From contig MU858188.1 of the NCBI GenBank assembly GCA_033297075.1, positions 37,328 through 101,327 on the forward strand: a DNA stretch of 64,000 nucleotides, given 5' to 3'. Positions 1 to 10,712 of this stretch are shown here, one piece after another (position 1 is the first letter of the stretch; each line of letters begins with the position of its first letter). A program made the translations under genes and the position numbers. A model generated the notes under the pieces. It saw only the letters and a list, made by a program, of their open reading frames with translations, ran no database searches and was not told where the DNA came from. This DNA comes from Rhypophila decipiens (taxonomy: Eukaryota > Ascomycota > Sordariomycetes > Sordariales > Naviculisporaceae).

Positions 1-3000
1 GAGGAAGAAGGCTTCGCAACGTGGACGAGCCTGTACGGGAGAGGGCAGGATGCAGACAGTGTGTAGGTACAGTGCCTACAGACCTAGGCAACCGGGGTCA
101 GCAGGTGTGAGTGATGCGATGAGTGCAAGAGGGCCAATTGGGACAGTCAGTTTGGCGCAAGAATGTTGCAAATTGACGGTGCGACCAGATAAATGGGGAC
201 CAAATATGTCTTGTTGCAAAAGCTAAAACGATGAGATGCTGTGTCGTCGTTATCGTACTCGTACGTTGGTTGTGTTGTGGGAAATCGCCTCTTCGGTCCA
301 ATATCATGTCAAACGATCCATCAGCCACCGCGATGGCCAAGATGGACGAAGCTCAGATGATCTTGGACGTGGAAGTTTATAGCACACCTATGGTATTCAC
401 GTACAAGCGGGAAGGTGATTAAGAGGGGAGAAGCCGCGAGCAAGGAACCAGAAAGGCTCAAAGCACTTACCGCGATGGGAGTTGAGAGTCTGTGATCTGC
501 TGCGCAAACTCGGCGCACACTGCTGCAGTGTTTCCCAACCGGGTTGCCACCTCACTGGTAGTCTCGAATGCAAGATGAGTTGTTTCGACAGCCAAAAAGT
601 CTGCACGAGTCGGTGAGTGAGAGGGAAAGAAAAGAAGGCGAGTGAAGCTTCTCCTCGACGGATTTTATGTCGGCGACTGAGCGAGAGCCAGAGGGCTGGC
701 GTTGAGGAACGGCAATGACTGGCCAGGGTGAGACTGGCAGCTCTGTGCAGGAGACAGGGGGCGAGAGACAGGGTTCCAGGACTTGGGGACAGGGATTATT
801 TGCTTGGGAGGGGATTGTGTTGAGGGTCAAGACGAAAGAGTGTGCGCCCGAACCCTTCTTGTCGGTGAGTGGATGGATCGCTGGTTCTGATGGAATTGGG
901 GGAATTGAAATCTTGATTGGGTGTCGAGCTTTCGCACGGGGCTGTCAACCCGTTGTTCTGCTCTGGCCGACAAAAGAGAAGCTGCGGCTTCTCTCGAGTG
1001 GTCAGAATGAGATATCTAGTTGACTCTATTCACACTTTGATGTGATGGCAGACGTAAGTTTGCTGTTTCAAGTAAATATCAGATGCACCCGTCATTTGTG
1101 GTATGTGAAAGTGCATGTCAAAGACGGGGGCACGAAAAAGAAGATACGAACAGAAAGCGTAACATCTGTACTGTACATACAATCAGTCAGATGACAGTGA
1201 ACCAGGAGGACTTCAGTATTCATGCCTTCTTTTGACGTGACTGCACGTTGTTGCTGTACAGCCTCACTTTCCCACATTGAGTGGAGCGACAAACAATATA
1301 TTGGTGCTAACAAGGCAGGGCAGGCAGCTGCAAGCCGTGGAAGCAAAGAAAGATGGTGAGTGCGTGCCTGGTCCTGTGCGCAACCAGTCTCCATGCAAAA
1401 TTGTTCTTATTAGAATGCTGCAATCCGAACGAGATCCCATTTTGAAGACATGACCGCTGCCATGTGATATAGGCTAGGCTTGACCGGGTGTCCAGCCTGG
1501 AGCTGCCAGGTGGAGCACCCCAAGGCTACTGGAGGCACCCCACTTGGACAGTGCTCCAGTGATTGTAAGGCGAGCCGCTAAAATGAATGTGGGGGAAGCG
1601 CGAGACCGCCAGCAAAGGAACATCCATGTAATTCGACTGTACGAACTCATTGTTAGGTACGGAGTAGGCAGGACTAAGCTCCTCCGCTCCTGTTAGTGAT
1701 CCTGGTGGAGAGCAGCGACTGGATGACGGTCTTTGCACAACCGAGACCGAGCAGACTGCATGTCTCACGGTTAGTTGCCTTACAGTGTGAGGAATTCACA
1801 TACTGTACGGAGTTCGAGTTACCGGATGCACCTGAGTTGACGATGACCTGAACCCCAAGGCCCGAGTCTGGGCCGGCCCCTCACCAAGTCCCAACTCGGT
1901 CATTTTCTGTAAATCCTGTCCACCACACCAGCATGTATTCCTTGGGCAGTCGCCGAGGTTTCCAGGCACCAATGTCGTCGTTGGTGAATGAGCCGCTTCT
2001 CTCACTTTTAGAGTGGCGAGCTTTCCAAGCATCACCAGGCACGGTAGGCAACCAACCACCTAACCTGCTCGGAAAGGTTGACACTGATGTAGTCAGCCAT
2101 ACAGTGAGCCACACAGTTTGATAAAGTAATGAAGAACCTCGTGTGCTGCTGAAGCTGTGAATTTTAGTCTTTGCGCCACTATGATTATGTATGTCTAAGT
2201 CAGAGTAACATAGTGAGAACTGCTCCGGGAGCCCCTTACCAGAGCCGCAACGCGCGAGCTGGGAGCGGCTTTCGATTTTTGTCCTGGGTACATGTAGGTA
2301 CCACAAAAGCCACAACAAACGGTGGAGTGAATGTACGTACAGGACCCGTACTGCGCCTTCAGCCACTGTTCCGCATTGTTGGGTCGTAAGGCAGGCTGGG
2401 AAACATAAAGGACTGGTCTTAGAGGAGCCACAAGTCGTCATGTGCTCCAATAAGTCCAATGGCCGCGTTCCGATATCAATCCTCCCACCAGTCTGCTTTG
2501 CCATGTTCTACCTCGAGGAGCATTTGTCATGTTATCCGGAAGAGCCCGCCCGATCACAGAAAAGTCTGAGATGGAGTTTCTCGTGGAACGAAGACAGGTC
2601 GAACCTGGAGCTATCCGTAGCTTTCACCACAAAATATTGATATGATATTCTGGACCCAGGGTTCCTAAAAATACAAGTAAATGTAAGCCAAGGGCACCGA
2701 AAAACCTAGCAAAGTAAAGCAATTGGCAAAGTCGTCTTCGTTCAAGTAATGATTCTTACGTGTAATAACCTTAACCCTGTTATCCGCTGCGTACACTGTT
2801 CGGATAGTGAGTCGACCTGGCACTGGCGCTAAGAATTTAGGTTACCGGTAAACAACGGGTCCTCCCGCTGATCCGCACAACGGCAACAACCCGCGAAAGC
2901 AATTGTGGACAACACCTCGTGGGCTTTTTGCTCAAAACCAAAGAAAAGCGTCACTCTTGCCCTCTTGGAACGGCAAATCTCTTCAACTGTTTTGATTGAT

Positions 3001-3168
3001 GCTGCCATCAATTGTCTCCTTCTCTTTTCTTTTTTGCAGCTTCTTTGGGTCCAAGTTCAACTAGAACTAGGTCTGGTCTCATTTTCAACTTCGGAGCAAG
3101 ACGGCGCTTCACAAGCATTTGTCATCTCGAATGCTGCACGACCAGCGTAAAGATGCCGAAGCACTGTA
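1..3168. other. Gene-free left end
   Basis: No convincing coding region was found. The reading frames present are short, overlap one another on both strands, and show no recognisable motifs. The longest one, on the minus strand at 1881-2504, lacks low-complexity or domain features and has no good splice partners. The stretch may include the 5' flank of a gene lying to the left. The last 150 bases before the methyltransferase are rich in CT runs, as is common in fungal promoters. Confidence 0.5.
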
Positions 3169-4614
3169 ATGGCAACACAAAAGAGGAAAGCGCCAGCGGA
3201 TGAACACTGCGTTGATGAAGCCACCACCAAGAAAGATGAATATTATCGTTATCTCTACGGGTCGGAACCTGACTTTCGGGCACTTGCTAGAAAAGACCCC
3301 GAGTTTGCACATTTGTAAGTCCCCTTTCAGTTTCACATCCCCGAGGCTCCGAGTTTCGAGCTGACCCTATCGACAAGTCTTCAGAAAGATGGAAGGCTAG
3401 ACTTCACTGACCCAGCTGCCATCATGCAGCTGACGAGGACATTGCTAAAGCAAGACTTTGGCTTACAAATCGAGCTACCAGATGACAGACTATGTCCTCC
3501 TGTCCCAAATCGACACAACTACATCCTCTGGCTGAAGACGTTGCTGGACACGAGCTCCTATAGGGAGCCAGGGGGAAAGCTCTGCGGCCTCGACATCGGC
3601 ACTGGAGCCAGCTGTATCTACCCACTTCTCGGAACGGCCCAGAGGCCATGGTGCTTTATTGCAACAGACATTGACGAGAAAAGTCTCGGATGTGCCAGGA
3701 AGAATGTGGGTCTGAATGGGCTTGAGGAGCGCATTCAAGTCGTCGAGCGCAAGGCTACCGATACCCTCATCCCTCTCGATGACCTTGGTATACAGTCAAT
3801 AGACTTTACCATGATGAACCCTCCCTTCTACGCCTCTGACCAGGAGATGCTCGCGCTGGCGGAAAAAAAAGATCGCCCACCCCATTCCACGTGCACAGGG
3901 GCGCCAGTCGAGATGGTTTGTGACGGTGGTGAGGTTGCCCATGTCGGTCGCATGCTCCAGGAATCGCTTACCCTTCGGAACCGTGTGCAATGGTATACAG
4001 CAATGGTTGGCAAAGCTTCGAGTCTTGAGCTGCTTGTCGAGGAGCTTCGAAAGAATGGAATAGACAATTACGCTGTTTCGGAGTTGGTCCAGGGGACGAA
4101 GACGAGGCGATGGACACTGGGCTGGAGTTTCGGACCGATGCGACCCGTCGAGGCTGCCGCCAGAGGGATCAAGACGGACTGGATCAAGGGTCTCCCGCCA
4201 ATCACCAGAGTCAACTTGCTACGCCTGCTCGATGTGGGTGACATCCCTTCAGTGACCAAGCGAATAAATGAAGTAATCGGCTCATTAGAACTGCAGTCGT
4301 GGGTTTGGGAGCCGCAATCTCTGAAAGGGATTGGAAGGGCGAGAGAGAACGTATGGGGTAGAGCTTGGAGGAGAAGGAAGCAGCGGGAGATGGCGGGAGG
4401 CCAGAATCAAGTCGACGCGAGTCCTACTCCTACAAACGCTGACGACTGCAAGCTAGGATTCTCAGTACTACTTGAACTGGGCACCAAGGAAACCTCTGTT
4501 ACTCTTCGTTGGCTGGAAGGCCATGACCAGGCCTTATTTGAGAGCTTGGGTGGTTTTCTGCGAGGCAAACTCCAAAATCATCAAGCCGATGTTAAGCCAG
4601 GTTTGGACCGGTGA
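3169..4614 (+). CDS. METTL16-like U6 snRNA/mRNA N6-adenine methyltransferase
   Basis: Two exons, 3169-3314 and 3378-4614, give 460 aa. The 63-bp intron has a GTAAGT donor; taking the AAG acceptor at 3377 restores a continuous frame reading FLQKDGRLDFTDPAAI, the family's entry motif. A PNRHNYILWLK segment follows, then the SAM-binding DIGTGAS (about residues 121-127) and the catalytic NPPF (about 196-199), which together define the METTL16/RlmF methyltransferase-10 fold. Family members methylate the ACAGA box of U6 snRNA (fission yeast Mtl16) and some mRNA hairpins. The chosen start gives the short basic N-terminus expected, MATQKRKAP. The C-terminal third is less conserved. The family is certain; the RNA substrate in this organism is inferred. 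Confidence 0.93.
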
Positions 4615-5047
4615 AGACCACGCAATGAGGGGAAGAGCCAACAGAATCCACAGGCTACATGCTTTATATAGCTATACCTCCCTCTTAAGTCGGGCTCTTT
4701 TCCAAGCTCGTTGGTATCTTGGCCTAGGCTCCTGGCGCAAGTTTTGGTGAGACAAGGAGAGTTTGTGTAACATACATGATGATCAGTCATTCTCGCAGTA
4801 TTATCTTCAGCTATATCTCTCCAGGGAATTTATCAAAATATGAATAAATCTTTTTAGTCTGTGCTCTTGTTTATATTAAGCTGGTGATTCGCCAAAAAGT
4901 TTCCCACGGTCGCGTGGTTGGAAAACTGGAGCCGCGAGGGTTATCCTCGACGTTAGGATATCATATGTATAGTTTTCTGCCCTTAGAAGAAAAATAACAG
5001 CACTTGTCTTTCCCTCAGACTCTACTTGTCAAACCCAGTCTATCACA
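4615..5047. other. Intergenic spacer
   Basis: This 3' flank of the methyltransferase gene leads up to the MITE. It is moderately AT-rich. No coding or RNA signal was recognised. Confidence 0.5.
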
Positions 5048-5049
5048 TA

Positions 5050-5136
5050 CCTGTTGGTCTGTGCGTTCGCATGACCAACTCTCTTCCACAGAGTTGGGCG
5101 CTAAATTGCCGGACAGGACCAAAACTGCCGGACAGT
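5050..5136 (+). repeat. Left terminal inverted repeat of the MITE
   Basis: This copy matches the reverse complement of 5579-5665 except for single changes (CCACAG against CCAGAG, and AACTGCC against AATCGCC). It contains the motif GCCGGACAGGACC near its inner end. Confidence 0.88.
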
Positions 5137-5578
5137 AGTGCTAACTATGTACTACCATACAAAATCTTAACAAATCTTTACGGACATTTGGTCTCTTTTT
5201 GTCTTACTCTACAACTACGTATCCAAACTTGACCAAAACTGACATTTACGTCCATTCTAGCCAAGGCAATCCCCTCGTCAAATTGCATCAAATTCTACCA
5301 AGAATTGGCCATCTTGTTGTGGAAGAGTTATTTTGTACTGCGAAGGCTCAAAATCTGACCACGACTTACACTAGCTTAACTTGTAGTCAAGAAACCACTT
5401 TTCTACCACAATAAGGCCAATTCTTGGTAAAATTTGCTGCAATCTAGTTCATTGTAAAGCGAATGAGTCGCTCTTCAATTAGTATACTGTCTGTTTTGTC
5501 AATAAGTGTAGAACTATTGAGAAAGACAGAGTTGAAATACTTGCTCTAGGGTTATGTATGGCGAGCCTATAGCTAACC

Positions 5579-5665
5579 CTTGTCCGGCGATTTTGGTCCT
5601 GTCCGGCAATTTAGCGCCCAACTCTCTGGAAGAGAGTTGGTCATGCGAACGCACAGACCAACAGG
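5579..5665 (-). repeat. Right terminal inverted repeat of the MITE
   Basis: This is the reverse-complement partner of 5050-5136. It ends CCAACAGG directly before the flanking TA at 5666-5667. Confidence 0.88.
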
Positions 5666-5680
5666 TAGCTATCGATGTAC

Positions 5681-5694
5681 AACCCTAACCCTAA
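5681..5694 (-). promoter_or_regulatory. Telomere-like box (TTAGGG x2)
   Basis: AACCCTAACCCTAA is two-plus copies of the fungal telomere hexamer on the minus strand. It lies 14 bp past the MITE flank and about 230 bp upstream of the FAM50 start. It may be a telo-box promoter element or an interstitial telomere scar. The function is inferred. Confidence 0.4.
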
Positions 5695-5926
5695 GCCGTA
5701 GGTACCCCCCTGCAACACTCAGCACCTGCAGGTTTATTGTGCTGATCGAGGCCAAGGGTACCGGGAACCTACTCCGTCGATCCCCACGTGCCGAACAATT
5801 CGGGAATCCGACTTCGAGAAAACCAACTCCAGATCAAGTTGCATACCTAAAACAGAAACCACACAGCCTCCTTCCTCCAACATTCAACCACACTCTGACA
5901 CTGCAACACACAAATTTGCCTCTAGG

Positions 5927-7156
5927 ATGTCGGACCAGCCATCCTCCCGATTTACAGTCCCAAACAAGACCACCCAAGAGCGCATTTCCACCAATACAGT
6001 TGGCCTTGTTGCGCTCGACGACTTTCGGAAGCGACGCGCCGAGGTCCTCGAGCAGCAGGAGAGAGAAGCACGAGAGGCCGCGCTTGCTGCGCTGTCTGCT
6101 GCCCGAACCGCCAATTCGACCCCTGACCGATCTCTTACCGCGACGCCGAACAATGCCGCCGCCGCCGCCGCCAACAACGCGAGCAGCGCCGACAACAGCG
6201 AGGCAGAGAAGCACAAGAAGAAGAAAGTAAAACGTGCCGCCAAGGCACTCGTCTCATTTGGCGGTGACGAAGAGGATGAAGAGGACTCGGGACCTGTCGT
6301 TGCCAAGACAATCAAGAGAGACGCGCCTAAGAGTGACGAGAACGGCCTCTCCAGCGAGGGCGGTGATTCCGACGCCAAGAAACCGGGAGGGAAGAAAATC
6401 ACGGTCAACTCTTCAGTGGGAATTGTGCCGCGCGCATTGACAAAGGCTGCACTGCGACGGGAAGCAGCTGAGCGAGAGGCGCTACGGAAAGAATTCTTAC
6501 AGCTCCAGGCCACTGTGAAGGCCACAGAGATCGCAATTCCCTTTGTGTTCTACGATGGGACTAACATCCCCGGCGGTATGGTGCGAGTGAAGAAGGGCGA
6601 TTTTGTCTGGGTGTTTCTTGACAAGAGCCGTAAAGTCGGGGCCGAGCTTGGGGTCGGCGGTGACAAGCTCGCCAATGCTAGACGGTCCTGGGCGAGAGTA
6701 GGAGTCGACGACTTGATGCTTGTTAGAGGTTCCATCATTATACCACATGTGAGTTTTGCACCAACATTACAGAGAAAATTTCAGGGCTAATATATACATC
6801 TCTAGCATTATGAGTTCTACTTCTTCATTATCAACAAAACGGTGGGGCCTGGCAACAAACGTCTCTTTGACTATGTTGCCGAGGCTCCCTTGGTTGGTGC
6901 TAGCCCCGAGGCAACAGCCCCCTCAGAGCCATTATCCACCCCTGGACAACCCAGCAGCAAGGTCTTGCCAGATATTCGGTCTCTTGAGGGAGCTTCCGAT
7001 GACCCTACTTTCACCAAGGTTGTCGATCGTCGGTGGTATCAGCGCAACAAACACATATATCCTGCCAGTGTTTGGCAAGAATTCGACCCCGAGAAGGATT
7101 ATCAATCCGAGATCAGGCGTGATCCCGGCGGCAATGCGTTCTTCTTCTCCGGGTGA
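5927..7156 (+). CDS. FAM50/XAP5 family nuclear protein
   Basis: Two exons, 5927-6748 and 6806-7156, with a 57-bp intron, give 390 aa. The N-terminal region (about residues 1-95) is charged and Ala-rich with a helical QQEREAREAALAAL stretch, followed by a basic KHKKKKVKRAAK nuclear-signal-like patch. The C-terminal XAP5 domain begins at about residue 200 with PFVFYDGTNIPGG and continues across the splice as IIPHHYEFYFFI, closely matching the family's PHHYTFYDFI signature. The protein ends with the family's typical tail containing RRWYQRNKHIYPASVW. FAM50 proteins associate with spliceosomes in animals and with chromatin in fission yeast. Family assignment is firm; role here is inferred. It lies directly downstream of the MITE. 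Confidence 0.94.
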
Positions 7157-7356
7157 GATGTATTCCACGCCGGGTGGTGCCCGGAGCGAATATATCATCA
7201 GCTCTTATTTTACATGCGATTCATGACCAGGTAGCAATCCTGGGAGTGGATGGGAAGTTTTAGGTTGACCTTTCAAAACAAAGAGTGAGCATTTTATCTT
7301 TGACTCGAGAAAATATTTTTGTCCTTGTTTGTGAACTCACCTTTATGCGCCAGAGT

Positions 7357-7824
7357 CTATGGCCAGAGCGCCCGCACGATAACCGCGAGGATGAGCCATC
7401 CAGGCCAGAACATCAATAAAAACATCATATTTCCGAGCGGTCCGAGAAGGAGCTGGTAGAGCTCCAACTCTAGATTTTTCCGGAACCGCCTCGACCGCCT
7501 TGAGGTCCAGACCCGGCTTAGTAACCACTGTGACAGCCCGGTCACACCGATGGCGAGAAACTTTGATGTTATCAAGGCCCGAAATGCAATGACTCTGCTC
7601 GCTAAGAGGAGGGAAGTCGCAATCACGCGGGCGGCGAAGTAGGAGCGAAGGAAAAGCATACACGTCGCTGCGCTGAGTATTTGTTGAAACTGTAATGCAT
7701 GGTTGACGAGCGGCCCCAAGATAGCCAGGGGAGAGACCTGCTGTGGCTTTTGTGACTTTTGGCGTGGTATTTGAGGGCGAAGAGCCACGCTTGGCTCTGT
7801 CGTTGCGGCAGCGAGGAGGGCCAT
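7357..7824 (-). CDS. Small multi-pass membrane protein, unrecognised
   Basis: A single exon of 155 aa with an ATG in good context. The first 40 residues are polar with a PRQKSQKPQQ stretch. Two or three hydrophobic segments follow (about 45-75, 80-105, and a terminal MMFLLMFWPGWLILAVIV near 130-150), separated by a strongly basic SRRSRRFRK loop. The layout suits a small protein of an internal membrane. It converges on the FAM50 gene, whose stop is only 200 bp away. I do not recognise a family. The frame length and the clear alternation of hydrophobic and basic blocks favour a real gene. Confidence 0.6.
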   Translation of the reverse strand: MALLAAATTEPSVALRPQIPRQKSQKPQQVSPLAILGPLVNHALQFQQILSAATCMLFLRSYFAARVIATSLLLASRVIAFRALITSKFLAIGVTGLSQWLLSRVWTSRRSRRFRKNLELELYQLLLGPLGNMMFLLMFWPGWLILAVIVRALWP

Positions 7825-9985
7825 CTCTGTCGACGGGCTGGGTTTTCAGGGGTATGTGTTCTGCGGTTTCTCGAATTCAAGGATTGATGCCGTAAGGTGG
7901 TTGAGGATTGCTGGGACGCTGGTTTGTTGATGTGTGAAGTGGATAGGTCAAATATAGGTGGATTACACTTGGTGCTAGGAATCTGGAGAGAAGGGACCGG
8001 GAAGTATTTATGTTTTGAAACGATGATCAAGGTGACATCTTATGGGGGAAGCCGGGAGTGCATCGTGGGTCCATTTGTTGACTTGAGTGAGTTTGTCTCC
8101 GACCCCGCCGAAGCATCAGGAATGTCTTGGCAGCCTTCGACGCCCGAGATCATGTTCCCATGCCGGTGGAGCAACCGTTTTCAGCGCCAACTGCGTATCT
8201 TGCTTAAAAACGTCCAATTAGGCCTACATACAAACTCTATTGAAATGCAAAGCTATCGATGTATCTGCTATTTGCGCCATTAACTTTTATCCCTTCAATT
8301 TGTCTAGATTTCGCTTCTGGATCGCGATTCATCCGGTTGGACCACGTTAGTTGAGGTACCTCCGTATCCGCTGTAATGGTCTCTCAGGGCGCAAGCGAGG
8401 GCGGATAGAAGAGGGGTAGCACAGGCCGGGCGCCGTTGAGCAGGAGCCGCCCCACCACAGTGATGCAAGAGGCCGGCTGTAGGGTCCAGGCGGCCCACGT
8501 GGGGGTTCTCATTCGTCATTGCTTTTAGCCCCTCTTGGTAAGTGTACACAAGGTAGTGTACAGTCCTTCAACCTAAACGTACCTAACCCTCGACATGCAG
8601 GGTCGTCACCCACTTGCGGAACAATTGGAAGATGACAAGAAAGATCGTTGCTGTCATTGGGATGTATAAGTCGGCGAATAGGAACCCAGCAGCAGATCCC
8701 ATGGTCTTGTGTCGAGAGCTGAATCGATCTCTTGCAACTTTGGGCATACCAGTCACGGTCAAAAAATACGGTCTCCCCCCTAATATCTCACTTTGGTGCA
8801 TTTTACTAGGTGAAATGATACTGAAATCCGGAATTTTTTTCATTTATGTTTCCTGCTTTAGGAAAAAATACTAAAATTAAACACAAAATATATTAGTATT
8901 ATGCTTACTAAACTTACCTATTACAATTACGACTATCTTATTACTTATTATATTACAATAGATTACGTAGTTGAATATAGTGAGTTTTGGTGTAAAAGTG
9001 GGCGAGAGACTGTATTTTTTTACCCTTACTTTACCAAACCCTCCCGACCTCTTCACCTTTTCCGGATGTAATCGTCTCGAGATGGCCACATGCTCGTTGG
9101 GCAAGATATAACTGGAAACAGGTTATACCGCTAGGAACAACAGAGTGCTCGTCATGGAAGACATCCAACCCCAACCCTCGACATGGAACCGGCACTTCCA
9201 GCAACAGCAATTACCGGGCGACCGAATATCCAAATTCCGCGCTAGACTTTCCAAAACCCACTCAAATGCGTCACGGCCCGTTCAGCCTAAGACAATTTTA
9301 GTTTCCGGCCTTCCAAGGAAAATAAAGAAGAAATGGAGAACGTTGGATTCAAACTTGGGGAATGACATTGATGGCTTATTCAAGGCTGGCCCGTGCGCCT
9401 TCCGAGAACGTCCATCCAGGTGCACACTGATTGGTCAAACTGCCCCTGAACCCCTGTTCCTCCCGTTTTCCCAGGGATCACCGGAAACAGACGTCATTCC
9501 TCCTTGGTAGCAGGGGATAGGTTGCCTGTCAAGTACAAACTTAAATTCAACATTTCTTAAATGGATTTAACACTGACGAAATCGCAACGGTAACGAAAGC
9601 GCGTGACACGGGAATCTGAAAGCTAAGGGTCCTCCGGTTACGTAAATTGGGGTGCACTAGGTCAAGCGGTGGTTGATGCGGTCTATGTCGTCAATAAAGC
9701 CGGAACCACGTCGCTGAAGGAATTCACGATCTAGTGGCGGTTGTTGTCCATGATGTCTGTGTGAGTTTTACGGGGTTAGTTCACTCGATCTGATGACATC
9801 CAAGAAGTCGCAACAAGATATTGGTTCGAGTGACCGCGATATGAACAGCACTCAGATCCGGAATAGGCTGATCCCCTAACATTGGGGCCGACAGTAGTAC
9901 TGGCATACATGTGCGCTGACGGTCACTATCTGGGGCTCACTTATACAATGATATCTGAAATAATTTCTTCCTTGAAAGCATTTCA
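7825..9985. other. Intergenic, partly AT-rich
   Basis: No gene is supported. The stretch at about 8810-9010 is markedly AT-rich with many TA steps, unlike its surroundings. A 121-codon plus-strand frame at 9145-9510 (start MLVMEDIQPQ) is open but has no recognisable domain and is left uncalled. Confidence 0.45.
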
Positions 9986-9989
9986 TAAA

Positions 9990-10170
9990 TGGTATGATAC
10001 ACAGGCACCACGCGTGTAGAATAAATACCTTAACTAGCGAGGCTATGTAGCCTAATTAGAATAGGTCCCTGGCTGGGCTGAAATAAATGCTTTGACTGGG
10101 CGAGAAAGTCAAATTGGACTGATGTCGGTATATGAAAGAGTGGTGGTGCCTGTATATTAGTTAAAGGCGC
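9990..10170. repeat. Short relative of the 22-bp repeat family, with inverted ends
   Basis: The left end reads ATACACAGGCACCAC. The right end reads GTGGTGGTGCCTGTATAT, which is the inverted form. Between them are degenerate units such as AATAAATACCTTAACTAGCG and AATAAATGCTTTGACTGGGCG, matching the large array at 43.1-44.0 kb. The inverted ends match the first unit type of that array. Confidence 0.6.
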
Positions 10171-10712
10171 TTTTCATTGTGTTTTACGATAACCTCTTCT
10201 ACCACGGAGCAATGGGGATTGTCAATGACTGCCCGCATCAAAGCTGGTCATAATGTCAAGCACGATCATATGTCGAATGTATCAGATGACAGTGGCTTTG
10301 AGAATGATAATAAGTTGTCCACGAGAGTTTTGCAAGATGATCCATAGGTAATATAGCTGCTTCAAGCGTCTCCAGAGTATGTGATGGTCCGAGAGAAAAT
10401 ATGACAATTTTTGCTGTCATTTGGTATTAGAGCTGATAGACGATCTTATGCTATCCTCGCGTTCCTGGGTGTGGCTAGAATGTTCGCTACAGTCGATATC
10501 CTCGACTTGCTGGTCTGCAAAAACCAAAACCTCTCTCTTGGTGCTTTCAACAACTAACAAGGTCCTCCCAGAGGGGGAACCCGAAGGAAAATTGCTGGAA
10601 CAAGAATAGCCACCGATACATCACGCGGTGCAAGGACTTACTCCAGCCAGAGTTACCCCCGAGGTGGCTCGACAAAGAGGTGTGCCAAAGCGGGGAGTGG
10701 CTGCTCTCGCCT
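10171..10712. other. Intergenic, 3' flank of the fip1 gene
   Basis: Nothing was recognised between the repeat relative and the Fip1 stop codon. The open frames here are short and antisense to the gene end. Confidence 0.45.

Larger units (their letters stand above)
5050..5665. mobile_element. MITE, 616 bp, flanked by TA dinucleotides
   Basis: Terminal inverted repeats of about 85 bp run inward from 5050 and 5665, starting CCTGTTGGTCTGTGCG on each strand, with about three mismatches. The element is flanked by TA at 5048-5049 and 5666-5667, which is the target duplication expected of Tc1/mariner-type transposases. Inside each terminal repeat is a smaller palindrome built on CCAACTCT/AGAGTTGG. 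A second, inner inverted pair lies near 5284-5318 and 5404-5450. No transposase frame is present, so it is non-autonomous. Near-identical ends suggest recent insertion. Superfamily assignment rests only on the TA flank. Confidence 0.88.

Noticed and set aside
1881..2504. 207-codon minus-strand frame in the left gap
   Set aside because: Composition resembles translated non-coding DNA, with no domain, no leader and overlapping frames on the other strand.
5580..6230. 216-codon plus-strand frame across the MITE end and FAM50 start
   Set aside because: It begins inside the MITE and overlaps the FAM50 gene in another frame; it is Pro/Arg/Thr-rich shadow sequence.
9145..9510. 121-codon plus-strand frame
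   Set aside because: Open but isolated next to an AT-rich island, with no recognisable motif; too weak to call.
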